Assembly (NCBI RefSeq): GCF_014323405.1
Contig: NZ_JACRWE010000009.1
Coordinates: 28,100 to 92,099, forward strand
Source: Romboutsia faecis
GTDB lineage: Bacteria > Bacillota > Clostridia > Peptostreptococcales > Peptostreptococcaceae
Reading direction: 5' to 3'
Length of the DNA: 64,000 bases
Shown here: positions 55,804 through 64,000 of the stretch, in pieces
Layout of the letters: each line of letters begins with the position of its first letter
How positions within the stretch are numbered: the stretch's first letter is position 1
The notes under the pieces: generated by a model
The model's database searches: none
Told to the model about the DNA's origin: nothing
What the model saw: the letters and a program-made list of their open reading frames with translations, nothing else
Translations under genes and position numbers: made by a program

Positions 55804-55812
55804 TGGTATAAT
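55804..55812 (+). promoter_or_regulatory. Extended -10 promoter of the transketolase genes
   Basis: TGGTATAAT is an extended -10 box (TGn then TATAAT at 55807-55812); no good -35 is seen. The rest of the 55574-55886 gap is AT-rich with no gene. Confidence 0.5.
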
Positions 55813-55886
55813 AATATGAGATTGGTATATAAATGTACATTACATAATAATGATTTTTTTACTTTACAAACCAGGGAGGTAATTAC

Positions 55887-56714
55887 ATGAGAGACCATAA
55901 AGGATTAAATGAAATTACGTGTAGTATAAGAAAAGACATAGTTTCTATGATACACGGAGCAAAATCAGGACATCCAGGAGGATCATTATCAGCAGTTGAG
56001 ATCTTAACAGCTCTTTACTTTGATGAAATGAATATTGATCCAACTAATCCTAAGATGGAAGATAGAGATAGATTTGTTTTATCAAAAGGACATGCTGCTC
56101 CAGTTTTATATGCAACGTTAGCTCACAAAGGATACTTTGATAAAGAAGAGTTAAAAGGATTAAGAAAAACGGGGAGAATGTTACAAGGGCATCCAGATAT
56201 GAAGGGAACTCCAGGGGTTGAAATGTCAACAGGGTCATTAGGACAAGGGTTTTCAGTAGCATGTGGAATGGCTATGGCGTCTAAATTAGACAATGCACCA
56301 TGGAGAGTATATGCTTTACTTGGAGATGGAGAGTGTCAAGAAGGAATAGTTTGGGAAGCTGCAATGAGTGCTGCTCACTATAAATTAGACAACATGACAG
56401 CATTTTTAGATTATAATGGACTTCAAATAGATGGTAATACAGATGATGTAATGAGTTTAGGTTCTATAGTTGATAAATTCAAAGCTTTTGGATGGAATGT
56501 TATAGAAATAGATGGACATGACTTCGATCAAATATTTGCAGCTCTTGATATGGCTAAATCAACTGTAGGTCAACCAACTATGATAGTTGCTAAGACAATA
56601 AAAGGTAGAGGTGTATCATTTATGGAGAACCAAGCTGGATGGCATGGAAATGCTCCTAGTGACGAACACTTAAGAATTGCTTTAGAGGAATTAGGAGGTG
56701 CTTTCCATGAGTAA
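55887..56714 (+). CDS. Transketolase, N-terminal subunit
   Basis: This half binds the thiamine diphosphate phosphate end. [20 protein letters not shown] and the [15 protein letters not shown] (GDG...N/Q) ThDP motif are present in 275 residues. Together with the next gene it forms an active enzyme of the pentose phosphate pathway. The RBS is GGGAGG. The stop overlaps the next start by eight bases. Confidence 0.95.
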   Translation: MRDHKGLNEITCSIRKDIVSMIHGAKSGHPGGSLSAVEILTALYFDEMNIDPTNPKMEDRDRFVLSKGHAAPVLYATLAHKGYFDKEELKGLRKTGRMLQGHPDMKGTPGVEMSTGSLGQGFSVACGMAMASKLDNAPWRVYALLGDGECQEGIVWEAAMSAAHYKLDNMTAFLDYNGLQIDGNTDDVMSLGSIVDKFKAFGWNVIEIDGHDFDQIFAALDMAKSTVGQPTMIVAKTIKGRGVSFMENQAGWHGNAPSDEHLRIALEELGGAFHE

Positions 56715-57636
56715 AATAGCTACTAGAGACGCATATGGAAAAACATTGCTAAAATTAGGTGAAACAAATGATAATGTAGTTGTATTAGATGCAGACTTAT
56801 CAAAATCTACAAAAACAAATGACTTTTCAAAGTCATTCCCAAATAGATTTTTCAATATGGGTATAGCTGAGCAAAACTTAATAGGAGCTGCTTGTGGATT
56901 TGCAACAGCAGGAAAAATTCCTTTTGCAAGTACTTTCGCGATGTTTGCAACAGGTAGAGCATTTGAGGTTATAAGAAACTCAGTATGCTATCCTAAGTTA
57001 AATGTTAAAATATGTGCTACTCACGCTGGTATAACAGTAGGGGAAGATGGAGCCTCTCATGAAAGTATTGAAGATATATCTATAATGAGATCAATACCTA
57101 ATATGACTGTAGTAGTTCCTGCTGATGGAATAGAAACAGAAAAAGTAATATTAGAAGCAGCAAAATACAATGGACCAATGTATGTACGTCTTGGAAGAAG
57201 TGCAGTTCCTACACTATTCGGAGAAGATTATAAATTTGAAATAGGAAAAGGTACTGTTCTTAGAGATGGAAACGATGCTACAATAATAGCTTGTGGTATG
57301 ATGGTAAATGAAGCTGTAATTGCACACGAAGAATTAAAAGCTGAAGGTATAAATGTTAGAGTAATAAATATGTCTACAATAAAACCTATAGATAGAGAAT
57401 TAATTGTTAAAGCTGCTAAAGAAACAAAGGCTATAGTAACTGCAGAAGAGCATAGTATAATAGGTGGATTAGGATCTGCTGTAAGTGAAGTAGTATCTGA
57501 AGAATGTCCAGTGATAGTTAAGAAGGTTGGAGTAAAAGATGTATTCGGAGAATCTGGAACACCAGCTGAATTATTAGAAAAGTATGGATTAACAGCAAAA
57601 CATATAGTTGAATCAGTAAGAGAAGCTTTAAAATAA
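56707..57636 (+). CDS. Transketolase, C-terminal subunit
   Basis: This half carries the pyrimidine-binding and C-terminal domains: [17 protein letters not shown] with the catalytic Glu, then [19 protein letters not shown] 56707 follows GGAGG at 56694; an upstream ATG at 56698 sits too close to it. 309 residues. It overlaps the N subunit gene, giving coupled translation. A terminator follows. Confidence 0.95.
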   Translation: MSKIATRDAYGKTLLKLGETNDNVVVLDADLSKSTKTNDFSKSFPNRFFNMGIAEQNLIGAACGFATAGKIPFASTFAMFATGRAFEVIRNSVCYPKLNVKICATHAGITVGEDGASHESIEDISIMRSIPNMTVVVPADGIETEKVILEAAKYNGPMYVRLGRSAVPTLFGEDYKFEIGKGTVLRDGNDATIIACGMMVNEAVIAHEELKAEGINVRVINMSTIKPIDRELIVKAAKETKAIVTAEEHSIIGGLGSAVSEVVSEECPVIVKKVGVKDVFGESGTPAELLEKYGLTAKHIVESVREALK

Positions 57637-57682
57637 TAAAAAAGACTTTGCAATAGAGTATATATTGCGAGGTCTTTTTTTA
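57637..57682 (+). terminator. Transketolase terminator
   Basis: A stem of GACTTTGCAATA (57644-57655) with TATTGCGAGGTC (57663-57674), extended by A/T pairs, is followed by seven T. Confidence 0.87.
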
Positions 57683-57744
57683 TTTAATAGGATTCTAATA
57701 ATCAAATCATTTTCATATATTTAAAATAGATGGGGGGTGATTGA

Positions 57745-58173
57745 GTGAATATAAAATTCAATATTAAAGGGGTAATACTTGGGGTAGTATTAGTATTTTT
57801 TATTATAGGGGGATTTCTATTCTTACCTAAAATGTTTATAGAGGATTCGACACCGGTGGATTATACTATGATTCAAAGAGATGCTATACCAGAAAAGATA
57901 TTAAATATTATGGATAAGTATACAAATGAAGAGAGAGCATTAGCTGTTAAATTAGATAATAAAATATATGTAATAGTAACTAGATCACAGGAAAAAGATA
58001 AAGGTATAGAAATAGACAAGATAAGTATTGTTAAAGAAGAGGACAAGAATACGATGAAAGTTGAAATAACTTATAAAGACAAGGAGGATTCATATCCTTT
58101 TGTAGTGGCTGAAACAAATTTAACAGAACTTCCAGATAAGATAGAGTTAGATTCTTCTGATGATGCTAAATAA
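57745..58173 (+). CDS. Hypothetical membrane-anchored protein
   Basis: I do not recognise this 142-residue protein. It has one N-terminal transmembrane segment (about residues 9-28, VILGVVLVFFIIGGFLFL), then a charged external domain of about 110 residues with beta-strand-like pattern (RALAVKLDNKIYVIVTRS). The C-terminus is acidic. The start is GTG 57745 behind GGGGGGTGA. It lies alone between transketolase and the Lon-like protease and ends before a long hairpin. Confidence 0.8.
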   Translation: MNIKFNIKGVILGVVLVFFIIGGFLFLPKMFIEDSTPVDYTMIQRDAIPEKILNIMDKYTNEERALAVKLDNKIYVIVTRSQEKDKGIEIDKISIVKEEDKNTMKVEITYKDKEDSYPFVVAETNLTELPDKIELDSSDDAK

Positions 58174-58239
58174 AAAGATTTTCACATATAAGTATGGGAT
58201 TCTAAGGTTACATAATAAAAAATGAATATAAATAGAGTT

Positions 58240-58312
58240 AAATATTAATTGGTAAGTGATTATATATAAAGTTATAGTTGCTTATCAATTAATATTTTTT
58301 GAATTTTATTTT
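58240..58312 (+). terminator. Long hairpin terminator after the hypothetical gene
   Basis: AAATATTAATTGGTAAG (58240-58256) pairs with CTTATCAATTAATATTT (58281-58297), with one G-U pair, then a T-rich tail. Confidence 0.75.
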
Positions 58313-58399
58313 AAAATAATAATTTAAAAAGTTAAAATGCTTATTATTTAATAATAAGTAGGGAAAAATAAATCTCAAATACAATTTTGAGGTGAACAA

Positions 58400-60808
58400 A
58401 TGTTAAATATAGATAAATATAAAGTAAATGAAGAAAATTTAAAGTTCAAATGTTCATTAGATGATGTAGACTTTAAAACAACAGAAGATATAGAGCCTTT
58501 AGGAGGAATAATAGGTCAAGAGCGAGCTGTAACGTCTATAGAGTTCGGCTTAAAAATGAAACATAAGGGATACAATATATATATAGCTGGAGTAAGTGGG
58601 ATAGGTAGAACTAATTATGCAAAATCTCTTATAAAGAAAAACATAAAGTGTAATGAAAATTTAAAAGACTGGATATATGTTAACAATTTTAAAAATAATA
58701 ATGAACCTGTATCTTTATCTTTTAAAGCTGGAATAGGTAAGGAGTTTAAGAATGATATTGATGATATTATAGAAAAGTTAAAAGTTGAGATACCCAAGAT
58801 ATTTAATTCTAAAGAATATGAAAACCATAATAGGCTTTTGATGACAGAGTTAGAAAATAATATACATAGTATAATTGAAGAATTAAATGAATTTGCTAAA
58901 CCTAAAGGTTTTAAATTTCAGATTACAGAAAGAGGTTTGTTAAGTGTACCTATAAAAGAAGATGGTAAACTAATGGAAGAATCTGAATTAGGTAACCTTA
59001 CACCATCTGAAATAAGAGAGTTAAGAGAACGAGGATTGAAGTTAAATCAAGAAAGTAAGGAATATATAGATAAGATAAAGTCCTGTGAAGATATATACAA
59101 GAATAAAAATAATGAATTAGATAGAAATGTAGGAAGAAGTTTAGTTGGATTTTATGGCCAATATTTATTAACTAAGTATGGAGAAGATGAAAAGGTAAAT
59201 AAATATATAAATGCTTTATGCAATGATATTGTAAATAATATTTCTAAATTTAAAAAAGAACCAGAGGATGATAAAAAAGATGCAATGGCATTATTAGGAA
59301 TTATGCCTAATAAAAGAGATGATAAATTCTTAAATAGATATAGAGTTAACTTATTTATAGATAATAGTGAGTGTAAAGAATGTAAGATTATAGTTGAAAG
59401 TAATCCTACGTATTACAACTTAACCGGTTCTATAGAGTATAAAAATGAGATGGGATCATTGACAACTAGTTTTATGGAAATAAAACCTGGAGCGATTCAT
59501 AAAGCTAATGGTGGTTTTTTAATTATTAATGTAAGAGATTTATTATCTAATCCTTTCTCGTGGGAGTGCTTAAAGAGAACATTAAAAACAGAAAAAATAA
59601 ATATAGAATCTTTGAATAAGCAGTATGGATATTTGGTTACATCAACTTTGAAACCAGAGCCAATAGATTTAGATTTAAAAGTTATTTTAATTGGAGATAG
59701 CTACTATTACAATCTGCTTTATGCTTATGAAGATGATTTTAGAAATTTATTTAAGATAATGGCTGACTTTGATATAGAAGTAGATAGGAATAAAGATAAT
59801 ATTTACAAAACAGTTCAACTTATTTCAAATAAATGTAAAGAATCAAACTTAAAACATTTCGATAAATCTGCAGTAGAAAGATTGATAGAGTATAGCACGA
59901 GAATAAGTGATGATAAAGAGAAGCTTAGTGCTAGGTTTAATAAGATAGTAGATATAATATATGAATCAGATGCTGTTACAGATGATTGTGAACTATATGT
60001 AACAAGGAAAGATGTAGATAAAGCAATAAGACAAAAGATATACAGAAATAATAAGTATGAAGAAAAATTAAATGAAATGTTTAAGGATGGAACGTTATTA
60101 ATCGACCTAGATGGAGAAAAAGTAGGACAAATAAATGGATTAGCTGTTATAGGAACGGGAGAGTATTCTTTTGGAAAACCATCAAAAATAACTGCATCTA
60201 CTTATAGAGGAAGAAGAGGAATTATAAATATTGAAAGAGAAATAAAAAAAAGTGGAAGTATTCATGACAAAGGTGTATTAATTTTAAGTGGCTACTTAGG
60301 AAGTAGATATGGTAAGGAAAAGCCGCTATCAATATCTACATCTATAACATTTGAACAAAACTATAATGGAATAGATGGCGATAGTGCATCTAGTACAGAA
60401 TTGTATGCGATAATATCTAGTATTGCAGATATACCAATAAAACAATATATAGCGGTTACAGGTTCTGTAAGTCAAAAAGGTGAAATTCAGCCAATAGGAG
60501 GAGTTAATGAAAAAATAGAAGGTTTCTTTGATGTTTGTAAGATAAAAGGATTTACAGGTAATCAAGGTGTAATGATACCAATACAAAATGTAAGAAATTT
60601 AATGTTAAAAGATGAGGTTATAGAAGCGGTTAAAGAAGGAACTTTTAATATATATGCAATATCAAATATAGACGAAGGTTTAGAAATTCTTACAGGTAAA
60701 AGTAAAGAAGAAATTGATTTGGCTGTAAATGGAGTATTAGATAAATACAGAAAACTAGATAAAGAAGATGATGAAGAAAAAGATAAGAAGGAAAAAAAAG
60801 ATAAATAA
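58400..60808 (+). CDS. Lon-like ATP-dependent protease with AAA_32 domain
   Basis: This 802-residue protein joins an unusual AAA module and a Lon protease domain. The P-loop reads AGVSGIGRTN, with Arg replacing the usual Lys, as is common in this family (PF13654 type). A central helical region follows. The Lon domain near residues 580-770 has the catalytic Ser in GDSASSTELYA and Lys in GGVNEKIEGFF. The C-terminus is a Lys/Asp/Glu-rich tail. It is distinct from LonA and from LonB of Bacillus. Start ATG 58400 behind GAGGTG. Confidence 0.9.
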   Translation: MLNIDKYKVNEENLKFKCSLDDVDFKTTEDIEPLGGIIGQERAVTSIEFGLKMKHKGYNIYIAGVSGIGRTNYAKSLIKKNIKCNENLKDWIYVNNFKNNNEPVSLSFKAGIGKEFKNDIDDIIEKLKVEIPKIFNSKEYENHNRLLMTELENNIHSIIEELNEFAKPKGFKFQITERGLLSVPIKEDGKLMEESELGNLTPSEIRELRERGLKLNQESKEYIDKIKSCEDIYKNKNNELDRNVGRSLVGFYGQYLLTKYGEDEKVNKYINALCNDIVNNISKFKKEPEDDKKDAMALLGIMPNKRDDKFLNRYRVNLFIDNSECKECKIIVESNPTYYNLTGSIEYKNEMGSLTTSFMEIKPGAIHKANGGFLIINVRDLLSNPFSWECLKRTLKTEKINIESLNKQYGYLVTSTLKPEPIDLDLKVILIGDSYYYNLLYAYEDDFRNLFKIMADFDIEVDRNKDNIYKTVQLISNKCKESNLKHFDKSAVERLIEYSTRISDDKEKLSARFNKIVDIIYESDAVTDDCELYVTRKDVDKAIRQKIYRNNKYEEKLNEMFKDGTLLIDLDGEKVGQINGLAVIGTGEYSFGKPSKITASTYRGRRGIINIEREIKKSGSIHDKGVLILSGYLGSRYGKEKPLSISTSITFEQNYNGIDGDSASSTELYAIISSIADIPIKQYIAVTGSVSQKGEIQPIGGVNEKIEGFFDVCKIKGFTGNQGVMIPIQNVRNLMLKDEVIEAVKEGTFNIYAISNIDEGLEILTGKSKEEIDLAVNGVLDKYRKLDKEDDEEKDKKEKKDK

Positions 60809-60852
60809 GAAAATAATTTTAAAAATAGATTAAAGGTAAGGATAACAATAAC

Positions 60853-60904
60853 AATAAAGCTGTAGTGACTTAAAGAGAATAAAATCTACAGCTTTATTAT
60901 TTTT
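60853..60904. terminator. Bidirectional terminator between the Lon-like gene and fthC
   Basis: AATAAAGCTGTAG (60853-60865) and CTACAGCTTTATT (60886-60898) form a perfect 13-bp stem. A T run follows on one strand, and on the other side the A run serves the opposite strand. The two genes converge here. Confidence 0.88.
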
Positions 60905-60921
60905 GAAAGTTTTATTGAAAA

Positions 60922-61494
60922 TCATTTATTGGGAATTATAGTTTTAGATTCAGTAACAATAAAATTCAATTGAGCATCATGAGGTTCCTTTGGCACCTCA
61001 TCAAAGATTTGTAAGTCAAAAGCAATTCCTATAGTTTTAGCATCTGGTCTTAAATTTTCTAAAAATCTATCATAAAAACCTCCGCCATACCCTAATCGGT
61101 AACAATTAGTATCATAAGCAACAGCGGGAACTATTACGACATCTATGTCTTTTATGTCTATAGGATGGGAGCACTCAAGTTTTGGTTCTCTTATATTATA
61201 AGCTCCAATTTTGATACCATTTTTAAGGTCTGTAATTTGAGTAGGTATTAATTTTTTTTCTTCTTTTAAAGTTATAGGAGAAGCTACAGTTTTTCTTAAA
61301 GAAATTAACTTATTAATTAAATCATCTGTTTGGACTTCATTATTAAAATCTAGATAAAGCATAATAGTTTTTGCTTTTTTTATACAGTCCATTTGTAATA
61401 CCTTATCTACTATTATAGAAGAATTTTTAGAAATGAATTCTGGGCTTTGTTTTTTTCTTTCGGATATGACCTTTTTTCTAAATTCTCTTTTCAT
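60922..61494 (-). CDS. fthC: 5-formyltetrahydrofolate cyclo-ligase
   Basis: This ATP-dependent enzyme makes methenyl-THF from 5-formyl-THF. The 190-residue protein shows the family motif RLGYGGGFYDRFL and the N-terminal basic helix KREFRKKVISERK. It is one of only two - strand genes in the window. The RBS AAAGGGGTAG precedes its ATG at 61494. It diverges from ctp, with a shared AT-rich promoter gap containing a partial palindrome at 61528-61552. Confidence 0.95.
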   Translation of the reverse strand: MKREFRKKVISERKKQSPEFISKNSSIIVDKVLQMDCIKKAKTIMLYLDFNNEVQTDDLINKLISLRKTVASPITLKEEKKLIPTQITDLKNGIKIGAYNIREPKLECSHPIDIKDIDVVIVPAVAYDTNCYRLGYGGGFYDRFLENLRPDAKTIGIAFDLQIFDEVPKEPHDAQLNFIVTESKTIIPNK

Positions 61495-61667
61495 TAAAAT
61501 CTACCCCTTTATATTATGGTATAATATGTATATGCAATTTTAAATTGTATACCTATTATAAATTTTAGTATATGCATAAGCCCTAGGCAACAGAATTGAT
61601 AAAGGGGTAATAAAAAGAATAGCTAATCATATAATATATAGTAGATTATTTAAAGGAGATGCATTAA

Positions 61668-62819
61668 ATGATATCTAAAAAAAAGGCCATTATAGGTTCA
61701 ATAGTTTTAGTAGTAGTTACAGCTATGGTTACATCAACATTGCAAATCGCAATTGGAAATAAGGTTGTAATACCTAAAGACTTATATGAAAGTTATAAGA
61801 AGTATAATAAGTTAATTGGGTTAGAGCAAATAGTAAATGATGATTTTTACAAAGAAGTTTCAGAAGACGATTTAGTACAAGGGTCTATAAAAGGAATGTT
61901 CTCAGGTTTGGGAGATATATATTCTCAGTACTATACTAAAGAAGAATTTGAGCTATTAAAAGAACAAACAAGTGGATCATTTGTAGGAATAGGTGTTTAT
62001 ATTAGCCCTACATCAGATGATGATTATATAACAATAATTGCACCAATAGAAGGGTCTCCAGCAGAAAAGAGTGGTATAAAAGCTGGAGATAAGATTATAA
62101 AGGTGGATGATCAAAATGTATATGCAAATGATTCAGATAAAGCAATAAGTATGATAAAAGGAAAAGCTGGTACAGAAGTTAAACTTACTCTTAAAAGAGG
62201 AGAGGAAGAACTTGAGCTAAAAGTAAAGAGAGAAGAAATAATATCTAAGAGTGTTGATGCTAAAGTTTTAGAAGATGGAATAGGCTATATAAAAATAACA
62301 TCATTCAATGAAAATACATATAAAGAGTTTACAGATGCGCTAAATAATTTGAAGAAAGAAAATATAAAAGGATTAGCTTTAGATTTAAGAAATAATCCTG
62401 GTGGATTATTAGACATCTGTAGTGAAATTGCTGATGAGTTAATTGGAGAAGGAACAATAGTATATACTAAGGATAATAAAGGTGATAAAGAATATTTAAA
62501 GTCTGACACAAATAAATTAGGTTTACCAATAGCAGTTTTAGTTAATGAGGGAAGTGCATCTGCATCGGAAATACTTACAGCTGCAATAGTAGATAATAAT
62601 GAAGGTATAGCAGTAGGAACTACTACTTTTGGTAAAGGTTTAGTTCAAAGTGTTAGAGAATTAAAAGATGGAACTGGGTATAAATTGACTACAGCACAAT
62701 ACTTTACCCCTAATGGAGATTACATAAATGGAAAAGGTATAGAACCTAAAATTGTAGAAAAAGATGAGAATAGACAACTAGATGTAGCTGTTAATTGGAT
62801 AAAAGAACAAATTAAGTAA
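61668..62819 (+). CDS. ctpA: Carboxy-terminal processing protease (S41, CtpA/CtpB type)
   Basis: This exported serine protease has 383 residues: an N-terminal membrane anchor (IIGSIVLVVVTAMVTSTLQ), a PDZ domain (about 100-190, GVYISPTSDDDY and GSPAEKSGIKAGDKI) and a peptidase S41 domain. The Ser is in NEGSASASEILTAA and the Lys in FGKGLVQS. In sporulating bacteria, CtpB-type enzymes cut SpoIVFA in sigma K activation; that role is only suggested here. The RBS is AAAGGAG. Confidence 0.93.
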   Translation: MISKKKAIIGSIVLVVVTAMVTSTLQIAIGNKVVIPKDLYESYKKYNKLIGLEQIVNDDFYKEVSEDDLVQGSIKGMFSGLGDIYSQYYTKEEFELLKEQTSGSFVGIGVYISPTSDDDYITIIAPIEGSPAEKSGIKAGDKIIKVDDQNVYANDSDKAISMIKGKAGTEVKLTLKRGEEELELKVKREEIISKSVDAKVLEDGIGYIKITSFNENTYKEFTDALNNLKKENIKGLALDLRNNPGGLLDICSEIADELIGEGTIVYTKDNKGDKEYLKSDTNKLGLPIAVLVNEGSASASEILTAAIVDNNEGIAVGTTTFGKGLVQSVRELKDGTGYKLTTAQYFTPNGDYINGKGIEPKIVEKDENRQLDVAVNWIKEQIK

Positions 62820-62828
62820 CATGTAATA

Positions 62829-62873
62829 AAGGATGGCACTATTTATATAAATTTAAATTGTTGCCATCTTTTT
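62829..62873 (+). terminator. ctpA terminator
   Basis: GATGGCA (62832-62838) pairs with TGCCATC (62862-62868), followed by TTTTT. The AT-rich stretch from here to 63145 shows no gene or clear promoter. Confidence 0.8.
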
Positions 62874-63145
62874 ATAATTAAAAATATTACTTGAATATAT
62901 TTTCATAAAACTATACATAATCAAAATATAAGGTATATGTATTTTCTATTTTAATAAAGTATTATACAATAATATATAATTAAATGAAATTATAAATCAA
63001 AATTTAAAAGTAACATTTTATACTATTTTGATAAAGAAATAAAAAAAAGTGGATCTTTTTAACAAAATTTGTATTTAAATAAAGGTAAAATAGAAAGTAT
63101 ATAGAATTAATTAAATAAATAGTGATATTAATGGGATGTGAGTTT

Positions 63146-63265
63146 ATGAAAGAGAGTATGGAAAAAGTTATTGATCTTGAAGAATATAAAAATAAAAAGA
63201 AAAAAATAGAAGTTGATAGAGTTGAACTTTTGAAACTTATAAAACAAATAGTAATGACAAAATAG
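63146..63265 (+). CDS. Small unknown protein, 39 residues
   Basis: The peptide begins MKESMEKVIDLEEYKNKKKK and is highly charged, with no membrane segment. It is too short for routine calling. A weak RBS (GGGATGTGAG) precedes it, and a perfect terminator begins at its stop codon, which supports transcription. I do not recognise it. LEEYK-type short peptides occur in clostridia next to small genes, but I cannot assign a function. Confidence 0.5.
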   Translation: MKESMEKVIDLEEYKNKKKKIEVDRVELLKLIKQIVMTK

Positions 63266-63292
63266 AGAGCAAATAGCTCTCTACTTTATTTT
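63263..63292 (+). terminator. Terminator after the 39-residue gene
   Basis: TAGAGAGC (63263-63270) pairs with GCTCTCTA (63276-63283), with T residues after. The 5' arm includes the stop codon. Confidence 0.75.
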
Positions 63293-63310
63293 AAGATGAT
63301 ATTAAAAGGG

Positions 63311-63502
63311 CTAAGACATTCTAAGTCCACCTATATAGTCTTTGAATTCAGAAAAATCATTTTCATCTTCTAATTCGATAACCTCAGAGCCTTCTGTATC
63401 AAAGTTTTTCAAGTATATTGTGTGACTATTTTCGGTAGAATCATAATAGATGCATCTATATCCATCTTCATATAAATCTTTTAGTTGATTAAATTTAGCC
63501 AT
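63311..63502 (-). CDS. Small hypothetical protein, 63 residues
   Basis: This is a small acidic protein on the - strand, starting MAKFNQLKDLYEDGYRCIYY, with a pattern of beta strands and one helix. The best start is ATG at 63502, nine bases after AAGGAG; an upstream ATG at 63511 overlaps that site. It lies between the 39-residue gene and the rRNA promoters and runs against them. No family recognised. Confidence 0.65.
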   Translation of the reverse strand: MAKFNQLKDLYEDGYRCIYYDSTENSHTIYLKNFDTEGSEVIELEDENDFSEFKDYIGGLRMS

Positions 63503-63647
63503 ATTATTCATCTCCTTAAAATGCTTATATATATTTTTACAAAAATATAAGATAAGTATTCAAAGAATAGAATTTGCAAATAAATTACATATAAAACAAT
63601 TTAGATAAAAGATTTTTAAAATTAAAATAAAAAATATAAAAAAAGTG

Positions 63648-63755
63648 TTGACTATAAAAAATAAGCGTGGTATAGTATTACTTGTCCTTAAGAATAGGAT
63701 AAAACAAGAAAACGACAAAAAAAGTCTTGACTAAGAAAGAAAAACTTGGTAAGAT
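63648..63755 (+). promoter_or_regulatory. Tandem rRNA promoters P1 and P2
   Basis: P1: TTGACT (63648-63653) and TATAGT (63671-63676), 17 bases apart. P2: TTGACT (63727-63732) and TAAGAT (63750-63755), also 17 apart. The two promoters share surrounding sequence. The leader to the 16S start is about 120 bases from P2. Confidence 0.88.
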
Positions 63756-63883
63756 AAATAAGTCGAAAAAATGAACTTTGAAAATTAAACAGTAGGTTAA
63801 TTTATATAACTAATTCTTTATAAGAATTATTCGAAACAACCAAACAAAGCCAGATATATAACAGTATCTGAGCCCATCAACTT

Positions 63884-64000
<117 letters not shown>

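Noticed and set aside
61502..61609. 11-bp inverted repeat TACCCCTTTAT / ATAAAGGGGTA flanking the fthC-ctpA gap
   Set aside because: The first arm is simply the fthC ribosome binding site on the - strand. The pairing over about 90 bases has no further support.

Overview
The window is a low-GC Firmicute chromosome segment. The partial 16S rRNA at the right edge, the sporulation genes (spoVT, yabP, yabQ, spoIIE, a gerS-like gene), strong GGAGG ribosome binding sites and AT-rich codon use point to Peptostreptococcaceae, that is Clostridioides, Terrisporobacter and relatives. This placement comes from recalled gene families and 16S appearance, not from a search. Nearly all genes lie on the + strand, running toward the rRNA operon. 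There are no insertion sequences, prophage or CRISPR arrays; this is mostly core chromosome. Layout: (1) 1-16.5 kb is a type IV pilus locus: pilB (cut at the left edge), pilC, pilM, pilN, pilO, three minor prepilins, a large secreted von Willebrand A protein, the major pilin pilA behind a c-di-GMP-II-like riboswitch, pilT, and two prepilin peptidases. (2) 16.5-31 kb follows the Bacillus order pth-mfd-spoVT-yabM-yabN-hup-rqcP-yabP-yabQ-divIC-spoIIE, with a PrsA-like foldase after mfd and a ppx/gppA gene before spoIIE. (3) 31-36 kb holds a DnaA-box cluster, a secreted M3 peptidase, galU, a 37-residue membrane peptide and glpX. (4) 36-44.8 kb holds rho (with an Asn/Gln-rich insertion), rpmE, tdk, yqhQ, prmC, prfA, a ZIP transporter, sua5, rpiB and upp. 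(5) 44.8-52.1 kb is the F1Fo ATP synthase operon atpZ-atpI-BEFHAGDC, with a sodium-type c subunit, a short epsilon subunit and an unusual array of inverted repeats in its leader. (6) 52.2-55.5 kb holds acpS, a CBS-domain gene, gerS-like, alr and a MazEF-type pair. (7) 55.9-63.5 kb holds a split transketolase, a Lon-like protease, a 5-formyl-THF cyclo-ligase (- strand), a C-terminal processing protease and small genes of unknown function. (8) 63.6-64 kb holds tandem rRNA promoters and the start of 16S rRNA. How the parts work together: the pilus genes give assembly (PilB, C, M, N, O), retraction (PilT), processing (two PilD-like enzymes) and subunits. Only pilA has a visible second-messenger switch in this window, so pilin supply can be set by c-di-GMP separately from the machinery. 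The ATP synthase leader, the spoIIE leader, the DnaA-box cluster and the hairpin after divIC are the most interesting non-coding signals. The Rho insertion and the vWA pilus-locus protein are the most interesting coding ones. All assignments come from reading motifs and gene order; no database search was possible.
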